From Certhia americana (lineage: Eukaryota; Chordata; Aves; Passeriformes; Certhiidae), in assembly GCA_018697195.1 (NCBI GenBank), contig JAGMWU010000099.1, positions 64,637-128,636 on the forward strand: a DNA stretch of 64,000 nt, read 5' to 3'. Positions 16,101-28,100 of this stretch are shown here, piece after piece (positions within the stretch are counted from its first letter, which is position 1; each line of letters opens with the position of its first letter). Under the pieces are notes generated by a model that was not told the origin of the DNA, made no database searches, and saw only the letters and a list, made by a program, of their open reading frames with translations. The position numbers were made by a program, and so were the translations under genes.

Positions 16101-19100
16101 TGCTGCGGGCCCAGCTGGGCCTATCCAGGGATGCATCCTCCATCTCCACCCACAGGGCCAAGCCCTGATGTGCCCTGGGAGGGCCATGTGTCCCTCCAGA
16201 AGTGGCACCAGGCCTGGCAGAGGTGGAGGGGATGGCATTTAGGAAGGTGTGGGCAGAGGGGTTGGGGGATGACCTGGGGCTGGCAGGGATGGGAATTCTC
16301 CCTCCCTGTGAGGTCATTTGGGCTGATCCCGAGCTATCTCCTCCTGGCAGAACGTGATCCACGCAGGAGCAGGGGACACCCTCACCAGCCACTACCGCTC
16401 TGTTGTCTACTACCAGCAAAGGCACCAGCGCTGGATGGAGACCCTGAAGGTCTGGGGAGCCCCGGGGCACAGGGGCTGTGGTGGGACAGGGCTGCAACCC
16501 CTCCAGGCTGTGGCACTCGCTCCTCCTGTGCCACAGGACCCTGCTGCTGCAGGGGCTCCCCTTCAGGAGTTTTGGGGGGGCAGTCCTTGCTCCCATTTCA
16601 GGGATGATGGAGGTGCTGCCAGTGTCACAGCGTGACCCTTGGATGGACACCCAGCATGACCAGCACTGAGGAGGGTGGTCCTGGGAATGGCATTGCAGCC
16701 CTGTCCCCATCCCAGTGCCCCCAGTTCAGCCTCACTGGTAGACTGGGAAGGATGTGGGGTTGGTTTGCAGCACAGCCCTTGCCAGGGCACAGAGGGACAT
16801 TGCCCAGGTGGGGGCTCAGCCCATGCCCCCTGCCCTCACCTTGGCACGCGTTCCCACCCAGATTGCTGTGCCCATCGAGGATGTCCACAGGACCCACCTG
16901 AGGTTCACCTTCCGCCACCGTTCCTCCAGTGACTGTGAGTGTCCCCTCTCCAGGCCTTCCTCCCAGCATTGCCTCTCCCTGCCTGGAGGTGTGTCCCATG
17001 TCCCCTCTGCCTCCCCCTCACCTCATCCCCGTGTGTCCCCCCAGCCAAGGACCGGAGCGAGCGGATTTTCTCCATGGCCTTTGTGAGGCTGATGCGCCCC
17101 GATGGCACCACGCTACGGGATGGGGAGCACGACCTGGTGCTGTACAAGGTATGGGGGGGCCCACAGAGCCCCCTGAAATGGAACAGCAGCACTTCTGGAG
17201 CCAGGGTCCCTGTCCTTTCCTGAGCCACCGTGCTGGTGGCACGTACCCAAAGTCCCCGAGGGCTTGTGGTGCCTCCCTGCCGTCCTCGCTGTCCTTGGTG
17301 GCAGGGGCTCCCTGCACACAGTGTCTCCAATCCCTGAGCTGTTCCTTTGGAATGACAAGTTTTGTTTGGGGAAAGGTGATTTAAGCGTTTGTGACGGGGA
17401 GGGAACGTCCCCGTGGTGTGGCTGCGCTTCACCTGATTTCACCAGCCCTGGCACTGCTCGGGTTTGTTCTGAGAGAGTGGAGGGGAGGGAAAATCGCTGT
17501 TCATTTGGGAAAACTGCAGTCAGCTCCAATGTGAAGAGCCCCTGAAGGTGCTGCCCCCTTACCTGGTGTCCCCTCCCTGGACTGGGACCCCTGTGACCAG
17601 AGGAGTGGGAGGCACCCTGCTGCCAGGGTGAGCTCAGGGCTCTTTCCTGAGTGTTGTCACCTTTTGGGGTCCCTGCCTGGCCATGGAACTCCAGTGTCCC
17701 TGGGGCCTCACCTGCTCCCCCACCCCTAGACTGCTGCATGGGAGCATTCTCTGATTTTGCAACGTGACCCCACAGTTTCTCCAGGCAGAGCCACATCCCT
17801 CCCTGAGTCCTGCCTTTTTTTGGGATGAGCCAACTTGCTCCTGCCTGCCATGGCACCCAGGACAGGAACAGACCACGCTGTTCCTCCCTGAGGCTCATGC
17901 ACATTTGAAATCATTATTATGTCTCTCTTCCCTGCTTTATTTTTGGGCAAAAGACCCAAATTCTTTAACTGCTGCCGTGGCCTTCGGTGCTGGCTCTGGT
18001 CCCTGGCTCTCTGGGGACTGTCCCCTCCACAGCAGGAGCTCTGGGTACTTTTGGGACGTGCCAGTGCTGGCTGTGGCAGTGAGATCAAACCTCCCACAGC
18101 TCCCTTCTGGGTCCCTGTTCCCCTCAGAGAGCTGTCCTTGCCCTCCTGAACCACCACGTCCTGAGCTGCTCCATCCTCTCCCTGTCTGACTCTGGCTCCT
18201 TCCCAGCAGACACCAGGGGCTGGATTCTGGGAGTCAGAAGCTATTTCATCTTTTTATCTCTGCTTGCCAAAGGAATGTGAGTGAAGGGTTTTGAGCTGCT
18301 CAGACTTGATCTCCAGCTGGTCTGAGCTCCAGCCATGGAGCTCCAGTTTTCCCTGAGCTGGGAAGGAGAACAGGGCTCCTGTGTGTTGGCTGCTCGTAGC
18401 AGGTGTCCTGGAAGGGACAAGCCAACAGCAAACACCTCTGTCACCTCCATCCAACCATCAGCTGGAAGGGTTTCACTCTGTGAGGCTGCAGGCTGGGGAG
18501 GATGGATGTCTGTGAGCTGCAGCCTGGCTGGCTGACTCTGGTCATCCCCCAAGTCCCAGGCTGGCCAAAAAGCAGGGAAGGTCATTCAGTCACAGAATCA
18601 CAGAATCACCAGGCTGGAAGAGACCTCCAGGATCAAATACAGCTCCTCAGCTAGAGTCTAACGCCTCAACTAGACCATGGCACCAAATACCACATCCATT
18701 TTTAAAAAGAAATACATCCAGGGATGATGACTCTACCACCTCCCCAGGCAAAGCATTCCAATATTTTATTACTCTTTCAGTGAAAAACGTTTTCCTGATA
18801 TCCAGCCTATATTTCCCTTGGCACAACTTGAGACTGTGTCCTCTGGTTCTGTCAGTTGCTACTTGGAGAAAGAAACCAACCCTCACCTTTCTCACTTTTC
18901 AGTGAGCTTCCACTCCACTTTTCAGGGAGTTGTAGAGAGTGATAAGGTCAAGAGTCACCTCAATGAGTGCTCCTGGATGGAACATTTTCAGCTTAGGGTA
19001 GGAGACACAGGAATAGGCTGGGGTGTGGCTGTGGAGGCCCTGGCATGCCCCTACAGGTGGGAGATGTAGGGTGACAGTGATGTTGTGGGGCTGGCTGTCC

Positions 19101-22100
19101 TGGGTGGTGTCCTGCTCCATGTCATTGTCACAGTGTGTGCTGGTGTCCTGCTCCATGTCATTGTCCCAGTGTGTGCTGGTGTCCTGCTCCATGTCCATCC
19201 CTGCAGCAGTGCCCAGATGTGGTTTATTTCCAGCCTCAGACTCCTCTTTGTCACTCTGCTCCTCCTGCCTGTCGTCCTGTCCCCACCGTGTGACACAGGC
19301 TTGGGTTTGCTGATCCCAAATGATTGTCCCAGCTGAGCAGGCTCCCTCAGGGAGCAGCTTTGTGGGATCAATGAGGGGCAGCCAGAGGGTACCCAGGGGT
19401 GGGATGAGGGTGCTGTATGGTGGGAACCACCAGCCATGGGGTGAGAACTGAACCCCTGGGCACACAGGGGGCCAACACTGTCACCCCTCCAGCTATGACC
19501 TGTATTGTGTCCTGCAGGGTGACAGCAAGAAGCTGGAGGACGCCAGCGTGTACCTGTCCCTGCCCTCGGAGCGGAACCTGTCGGACTCCAAGCTCCTCTC
19601 TGGCTCCTCCTTCCGTGTGAGCGGGGCCACGCCGGGTTTAGCCGTGTCTGCTCGGGACAGCTTCCAAATCTCCACGCTCATCTGCTCCACCAAGCTGACC
19701 CAGAATGGTGAGTCCTGTCCCCCACGGCGGGGGAGGCAGGGCTGTGTCCCCTCTCCAGTGGTGTTCCCACTCCCTGGATGACCCTTCTCCTGATGTTTGG
19801 CTCTGTCCATCACACTGGGACAGCGAGCTGAAAGCGGTGGGAGCAGTGAGTGCTCAGTTACTGTTTGGCCATGGTCAGAAATGGCCAAGGCTGTTCCCGG
19901 GAAGATCAGCTCGATGTGGGGACTTTGGGGGGCTGCCATCCACTGGAGAGGAAAAGCAGCGAGTGGAATTCCCACTTGAATGTGGCTGCTGGAGGCTCCA
20001 TGACCTTCCTTCAAAACTGTGGGGGGGAATTGGAGCTCTCTGGTTTAATCCCCATTCCTGGCTTACCTCAGGGGATTTTCCAGCCCTGGGATGCTCTGCA
20101 CAGGTCAGGGTAGCCGAGAACATTCAAGCCCCTCTTGGCCCTGACACATTCCCCCTTGGCCAGGGGATGGACCCACGGGAATGCTGGGCTCTCCTCCCAC
20201 CTGCTGCAAGGCTGAAAGATGGGAATGGCTCATCCTGCTCTGCCTGGAGTGCAGGAGGCTCGGGGGACATGGCTTTGTGGTGTGGGGATGTGACACACGG
20301 TGACACGTGGCTGCAGGGTCCAGGGCACTGTGGTTCAGTGTGGAGGGGTCAGGGATGAGGCTGCTCCATTAATTCCCTTCCTGCAGCACAATTTTGGCTC
20401 CCACAGCCACGACCTATTTAAAGTTTGTGTTTTATGGCCCTGGCATCAGGGGATTTCAGCACTGAGCAGAGGTTGGGTGAGGGGGTTTTGGCTGTTCCTG
20501 GCAGGGTCCTGGCTGCTCCTGGGCAGCAAGGACGGGATGGGGGAGCTGGGGGTTGATAACACTGGGGTCTGACAGTGAGAGCTCAGTGCTGAGTGCCCCA
20601 TTCCTCCTGCCCAGTGAACCTGCTGGGGCTGCTGAAGTGGCGCTCCAAGCCCAGCCTGCTCTGTGGGAACCTCCAGAAGCTGATGAACGTGGATGGAGGG
20701 GAGGTCATCAAGGTACAGCCAGGATTTGCTCTCCCACCTCCCTCCCTGGTTCCTGCACCCATGTGCCCCCCATGCCCAGAATCTGGCTCTTGGGCAATGC
20801 TGGGGTCAGCACTTGAGGCCTCACAGCCCTCATGTTGTCCCCCCAGTTCCTGCAGGACACACTGGATGCCCTGTTCTCCATCATGATGGAGCACTCGGAG
20901 ACAGACGTCTATGACACCCTTGTGTTTGATGCCCTGGTGAGCAGAACCTGTGTGGGTCTGAGCCCCCCCAGTGCAGAGTGGGCACTGGTTGGACTGGAGC
21001 AATAGGGTTTGCTGGTCTGAGCGACCCAGCACAAGCCAAGACTGTGTTCTGAGGGACACTGTCCCTCTGGGGGACAATCCCAACAGGATTCCAAGGTGTT
21101 TCTCCCACACCAAGAGTGATCCCACTGATGGGACCAGGGCAGGGTGGGGTCAGGGTGGCTGTTGCTCTGCTCAGGCATCCCCCCTGCCCACGCCAAGCCG
21201 TGCCCCTGCCTGCTGCCCTCAGGTTTTCATCGTGAGGCTGGTGGCTGACAGAAAGTTCCAGCATTTCAACACGGTCCTGGAGGCCTACATCCGCCAGCAC
21301 TTCAGCGCCACGCTCGCCTACAAGTGCGATCCTGGGGGCTATGGCACGGGGAGGGACAGGCTGGGGGTGGTGGGGGACAGGGCTGGGACAGCCAGGATGG
21401 GGCTGAGACCCCTGGATGGGGTGGGTACAGGGAGGGACAGAGCTGGAATGCCCACGGGTGTCCCACCCTGCAGGAAGCTGCTGTCGGTGCTGACGCAGTA
21501 CGTAGAGCAGGCGAGCCGTGGGGAGCCCTGCGAGTCCCTGCCACGCACCTTCAAGGCCCTGGAGTACATCTTCAAGTTCATCGTCCGCTCCCGGCACCTC
21601 TTCGCCCAGTAAGTGGCTCCCAGTGCTCCCAGTGCTGCGCTCTGCCCTGTGCCAGCACCCTACTGGAGCCTGATCCCTGGGAGGGACGTCCTGTGACTCT
21701 CCAAATTCTTTAACTGCTGCCTTGGCCTTCGGTGCTGGCTCTGGTCCCTGGCTCTCTGGGGTCTGTCCCCTCCACAGCAGGAGCACTGGGCACATTTGGG
21801 ATGTGCCAATGCTGGCTGTGGCAGTGAGGTCAAACCTCCCACAGCTCCCTTCTGGGAGAACAAACTCCCCACAGCTCCCTCCTGGGTCCCTGTGCTGTGG
21901 GAGTGGTGTCAGTGCCATCATCAGTCGCAGGGCTGTGGCAATGGCAGCTCAGCACCCACCACTCCTGGCCATGCTACTGTATTGGCTGGTCCCCAGGCAG
22001 GCTCCTTCATCCTCTTCTTGAGGATTCTGGCAGTTTTCACCTTCATGCCATCCTCTAGATGCTGCTGGACAACGGTGGTCCACTGTGGGGGTGCACAGTG

Positions 22101-25100
22101 CTGTCCACCTCAGGGTGGGAGAGCTCTCCAGCCACCCCAAATACCCAGCAATGACCCTGGCCCACAGTGCCCTCTGCCCCAGCCACCCCTGACAGGGGGT
22201 TTCCAATGAGCTCTTAAAATCCTCCCACAGTGGAGATGGCAAAATGTCCTGGGCATGGCTGGTACTGTGCTGGGAAGGTTTCCTGGAGCCCAGCTGGGGT
22301 CAGTGGGAGGTGTCCCTGCCCACGGCAGGGGTGGGTAGAGCTGGAGGTGCCTTCCAAACCAAACCCTGCTGTGATCCTGTGCTGAGCAGAGGAATGAGCT
22401 GGGCACCTCCACGCCTCAAAGGTCAAGGTACCCCCAGGCACCTCCAGAGTCCCCACAGGTCTGGTTTCACTTGTTCCCCGTGGGCATGGGGTTCACATCC
22501 CAGTCTGGGCGATGGGATAAACATCCCTCCTCCGGGCTGGCGTGGGAGAGGAGGAAACCAGAACTCGACCATCAGTGTTACCAGAAAAAGCTGGTGGTGT
22601 TCCTCTTTCGTTCCACGTACGTGGCACCGAAAGCTGAAGTGTCCTGAGGGAACAACAGGCAGTGAGGGACCCCCACCCCACACACAGCAAGGGTCCCCTG
22701 CACGGGGTGGGCACGGCTGGCACTGACAGCAGTGGGATTACCCCATTCCAATGGTGGCAGCTGTTTTTGGGGGGATGAGGGCTTTCCCTCCTCCACCCTA
22801 AGCCTAGAATGTGTTGGGGTCCCTGTGGGTGCTCCCACTGGCCATGAGGAGCTGTGCTGGGGTCCCTGTGCCCCCAGGGACTGTCACACCTCGCTTTTCC
22901 CCACTCTGTATTAACCTGGAAAGGGTTCCTGTGATTTGAGTCCTGTCTATCCTCTCCTCTTCCATCCCTTCCCAGTGTCCCACCCCTGGGGTGCTCCAGA
23001 ACATCACACCCAGCACCTGTCTCTCCCTCCTGTGTGAGGATACGGAGCAGATTCCCAGCTTAGAGTGCTCCTGGCAGGAGAAATTAATTACGCAGTGCAT
23101 TTGCAAACAGCCCCGTGAATGAGTTTGCCTGGAACAGAGACATCCCCGAGGACATTTAGCGATTTTATATAGCTTCCCTTTATCTCAGCAATCTCAACGT
23201 GCAATAACACGGGCTCCTCAGATCCTCTAAGTGCTCTGAACGTGCTGCAATTTGTACAGGCTGTAATCGACAGGAATTGGGTTGTAATTAGAGTCAGTTG
23301 CTGCAAATTGCCGGGTCTGGGATTGCCTGTGCTGCTGCTGGAGCCGGACAAGCAGCGCCTGCAGCTCCTGTGAGGAGCCCAGGTAGCTGCAAGGATGATT
23401 GAAGACCCTATCCTCCACCTTGAGACACCTCCCCGTGTCCCCTCAGGGCCCCCCAGCACCCTGATGGCACCGTGGTGACTTCTCTCCCTTGCTGCTTCCT
23501 CCTTTCTGGTTCCTCTGGCTGCTTCTGCTTTTTAGCCACCACTGAGGGTGACAAAACTTTCCCTGCCAGTCCTCATTGTCCCTCTGGATTTTGAGGCCAA
23601 GTTGGACAGGGCTTGGAGCAACCCATGGCAGGGGGTGGGACTGGATGTGCTTCAAGGGCCCTCCCAGCCCAAACCAGTCCATAATTCCAGGATTTCCTTA
23701 CACAGCTGGATAATTTTGCCTGCCACTGCTTGGTGTCAGTGATGGGGGAATTCCCTCAAACAATGCCGACTGCAGTGACTTGATTCCTGTGATCACACCT
23801 CAGCTTTGCAGTTTTCCTGCAGCTTTGCACATCCCATAGTTAAAATTCCCTCATTCAGTTTGCTGTGATCCAGCTTTTGAGGGGGGCTGAAGGGCTCAGG
23901 ATGTTCCTACTCAAGTGGGATGGTGCTGAACTGCTTTGAGAGGGTTTGGGGCTGCAGAATCATGGAAAAGAGAACTTTTCTTAAAAAAAAAAAGTTTTTG
24001 TGAGTGGGTGTGTGGACACGGTGGAGCAGTGGCTGTGTCAGGGCTGTGGCTGTGCCAGGGCTCACCACTAGATCCAGCCATGAATCCAAACATTCCTGGA
24101 CAAGTGTAATGAACTGGGATAGCTGGTGACCCCCGAGCAGAGGCTGGCGATGCCAGGGGAGGTGTGTGGCACGGTGGCAGCACAGTGACAGCACTGTGGC
24201 CATTTCAGGCTCTACGAGGGGAAGGAGGTGGCCGAGTTCCAGCGCTCCCTGCAGCGCTTCTTCCTCGCCCTGAACCAGCTGATGGAATCCCCGCTGGAGG
24301 GCCCCACCCTGCTCTCCCAGGTAGGGCTTGGAGCGGCGCTGGGGGGGCTCAGCTCTGGTGTGGGATGGGAGAGAGGGTGTCCAGGCCAGGCACTGGCTGT
24401 CCCCATGCTGGGGTGCCACTCTCTGTGCCCATGCCGAGGTGACACCGTGCTCGTTTTTGGGGTCACACTGTCCATCCTGTGTGCAGACTTCACATGGTGT
24501 CAGAAGGAGCTGCCACCCCGTGCGCTGCCATGCTGTCCCCAGGGTCCCCCCTCGTGCACCCTGAGACCCCAAACCCCTCCTTGCACTGGGGCTGTGGCGT
24601 GGAGTTGGGTCAGCAGCTCGGTGACACCGGGCAGGTGCTGTCCTGGCCACCCATGGGCTGAATTCTGCAGAGGAAAATCTGGGAAGGGTTCCTGGGGATT
24701 GTCCCCATCCTGGATCTGGCTTGGCCTCATTCCCTAGGACCAGGCTGGTGCAGGGGGCTGAGGGAAGCCGAGCTGGTGCAGGTTGGATGGGTTTGGGATG
24801 GGGCTACCCTCTGCACCCACGGCCTCCCAGATGGAGGGAGGCTCCAGAGGGTGCTGGTGGGAACCCTGTCTGAAGGCAGCTCTCCGGTGTCTCTGCAGGG
24901 AGCAGCCCTGAAGTATCTGCCCTCCATCCTCGAGGACGTGTTTGGGGTCTTTGACTCTTCTGCTCTGGGGTAGGGTCCCTGTGCCCCCACTAACCCCAGC
25001 CCTGTGTCATGCTCAGCATCTGCTACAGCCACAGAGCTGAGGGCGAGGGCAGGCAGGGGGGCTGGAATCATCTCCCAGTCCCCTTCCCAGTGCAAAAATG

Positions 25101-28100
25101 GGAGAGTTCTGCTCAGTTTTAGCAGCTGCCTGTGCTTGGGCAGGGGCTGAGCCTGGGAACTCAGCCCCAGCTGGGTTCATTTTGGGAATTCAGGCAGGAT
25201 TTGTCTGCTGGGTGCCTGCAGTGGGTGCAGCTGCCCTGTGGGACCATCCTGCCCCACATGGCTCTGCCCCATCGAGGGGATCCCCCCACCCAGCAGCCCC
25301 ATCCTGACCAGAACCTGGAGCTCCTGATTTAACTGCTGTCCTGATGGCAGGGCTGTACTACGGGACTTTGTGGGGAACCTGCTGCCCCAGCGCCTGCTGA
25401 AGCAGAAGCTGCAGTTCCTGACTCACATTTCCAGCAGCAAAGCCTTCCAGTCCCACGGTGAGAGGGGTCCTGGTGGTGCTGCCCTTGCTGAGCTCACCCA
25501 GGGGCCATGGCACAGGATGGGCATGAGTCCCTGAGCAGGGACCCCCTCCTCTGCCTCATGGCCAGGGTGGCTCCACAGGTGGGGACAATTCCCTCATGCC
25601 TGTGCCCCCTTGTCCCCCCCAGAGTGCCGTGAGCTGGTGCTGCAGGCGGCTCTGCGCATCCTGCAGGAGCTGATCCAGGCAGGTGAGGAGGAGGAAGCCT
25701 GCATCGAGCTGCTCAGCAGCATCCTGCAAGTGCTGTACCAGGCCCAGAAGGTAAATCAGGAATCAGCTGAGCAGTGACCTGACCAAACCCCTCTGAGTGG
25801 GGTTAAGCACCAATTCCTGGCCACGATATGTTTGAAGTTCACTGTAGTCGGACAGGGCTCTGTGGGTGTCACCATCCCAGCAGGGACATGCCCAGGGTGG
25901 GGCAAAAAACACATGCTTTCCACCTCAGTGAGTTCTGGTGGGTTGCCCAACATCCACATGAGTAGGGAAGGGGATGACACTGACCTGAGGGTGGTGGGGA
26001 CGTCATCAGCTCTGCAGAGCTGGGAGAAAGGTGAAGGCATGGAGGAAGAAAGTGAGGGAAGGGAGGAAGAAAGTGAGGGAAGGGAGGAAGACGGCTGGTC
26101 AACAATTGCCAGTCAGCCCCTGGGCAGTATCACACTCCAAAATGAACAGTGATGGCCCCAAACGTGAGGCAGAGACATGGTGGGTGCCCACCCACCCAAA
26201 TGTGGCCTGTCTGGGTTGGGCTGGAGCCATTCCTGGGGGTCTCAGCCCTGTTTCTGGTGATGGCAGAGCGCAGAGGAGCTGCGAGTGCGGCACAAGGACC
26301 GTGGGGATGTGGAGTTGGTGAGTGTCCCTGCAGCAACACAATGCTTTGGGAACGCACAGGGCTCTGTGCTCTGGCTTTTCAGGAGCCTTCTTCTGTTCCT
26401 GCCCTTCCTGTCTGCTCTGGGGTCCCTTTTGGGGGCCCTTTGGAGGTTCAGGTGTCACCCCTGCAGTGCAATGACTGTGGGAGCTGAGTTGGACACTGTG
26501 TCCTGGGAGGCTGAGGTGGTTCTTTAATCCCCACAGCACCAGGAAGCCCAGGAATGGGCTCAGGAATTATGGGAAAATGTCTCATTTTGGGCTTAACTTT
26601 TAAACCTGAAATAGCCTTTATGGAGAGCAGGGTGGGATGTTCTTGGGGGAGGATTCAACCCCTGAGAGTTGAACCCACCTTTGCCTGCCCAGCACCAGTG
26701 CAGCCCTCCCCATCATCCTCAGCCATCCTCAGCTGTCCCCTTTGTCCCCAGCCAGCTGGTCACTTTGCCAGGGATGTGCACTGGGCTGAGCTGTACAGAG
26801 ACCCCAAATCCCATAGTTATGCTGGAGCACATTGCCTTGCTCTGACTCCAGCTCTGGATCAGGCTCCATTCCTGTTTCACCACCCCGATGCCACCTGCCC
26901 TTGAACGAGCCATGCTGGGACATATCCCACAGCTGGGACATGTCCTGCCATGGCCCTGACACCTCTTACCTTGCAGGCACAGGTGAAGAAGCACATCCAG
27001 GTGATCCTGGAGCGGCTGCTCCACACAGTGAATCGCAGGGTGATTGTCCTGGACCGGGAGAACCCGCTGAGGGTGAGTCCCACTGCGCTGCTTCCCTTGG
27101 GGCCACTTGGGAGAGGCACGGGGTGTCACTGGTTTGGGGGTCTAGGTGTGTGCGACTGGCTCAGCTCCTCGCTGGCCCTGCTGCCAGAATCCAGCAGGAT
27201 GGGGATGGATGCCAGGGATGTGCCCAGTGGGATGCAGGGCAAAGCAGGAGCCGTGCTCGGAGCAGGGCTGGAGCAGTGGGAGCGTAGTGGGGAGTGGGCG
27301 GGGGGCAGAGGCGCAGGAAAATCTGTTTTGGGAGCAGTGAAGGGTTTGGGCTGCGTTATCTGAAAGACAAGCAACTGAATGCAGTGAACCGTCGCAGTTT
27401 TACAAGCCAAGAACGTGTGTGAGGAGCACGGGAAGGGAGGCAGGTCAGAGCTCCGCGTGGAGCAGCGATGGGAGGCGACAGAGCCAGGGCCAGCGGGGGC
27501 TCGGCATCTTCTCTGGGGCCGTGGTGGCAAAGGCAGGAGCTGCACTGCGTCTTAAGGCGGGCCGTGAGCTGTGTTGGTGCGTGTTCTGGAAGCTCGGAGC
27601 AGGGAATTGCCGTGCTGAACCGTGCCACTCTGTGTGCCGTGCCGGGGGAGCTGTGGGCAGCAGGAGCGGCGGCTCTGCCGCGATCTCAGCGCCGGGGTGT
27701 GATTCAGCCGTGACTCAGGCAGGAGATGCATGCGGGGTCGCGCTGGGCTCCATCCTGCTTTTCACCCTCGTTCTCAGGCTCCGTGACTCAGGGCCTGGGG
27801 CAGCCGGAGCCGAAAGCGCCGGGCAGCGATGGAGGCGAGGGCGGGGATGAGAAGCCACGGCAGGAGGGAGGGAAAGAGGGAGGGATCCTCGCTCGTGGCT
27901 CCACAGGTGCCGTCTGGCAGCTCTCCCAGCATCGCCCGTGGTTCCCGTGCTGCTACCGCAGCCCCTGCCCTCAGTCGGGGGTTCCAGACCCTCAGCTCAG
28001 GCTGCCCCAGCAAAAACCCGTGTGCCCACACCAGGACAGTGTCCCTCCATCCATCCCGTTGTTGCTGGGCAAGAGGGGAGTTGTGCCCCTGGCACACTGT

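Larger units (their letters stand above)
19518..27072 (+). other. DOCK-like exons 18-28: end of DHR1 and armadillo-like middle
   Basis: Exons: 19518-19707, 20615-20712, 20847-20936, 21223-21323, 21474-21608, 24209-24320, 24899-24969, 25351-25457, 25623-25750, 26267-26317, 26977-27072. Landmarks are [124 protein letters not shown] and [16 protein letters not shown]. Family members use this helical scaffold for dimer and ELMO contacts. Exons 24-27 diverge most from the known paralogs, including an extra short charged stretch ([14 protein letters not shown]) in exon 27 whose inclusion should be checked by RNA. Confidence 0.88.

Noticed and set aside
18647..18895. Small minus-strand ORF (82 codons) in DOCK-like intron 17
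   Set aside because: It is the decayed C-terminal end of CR1 ORF2, not a host gene.
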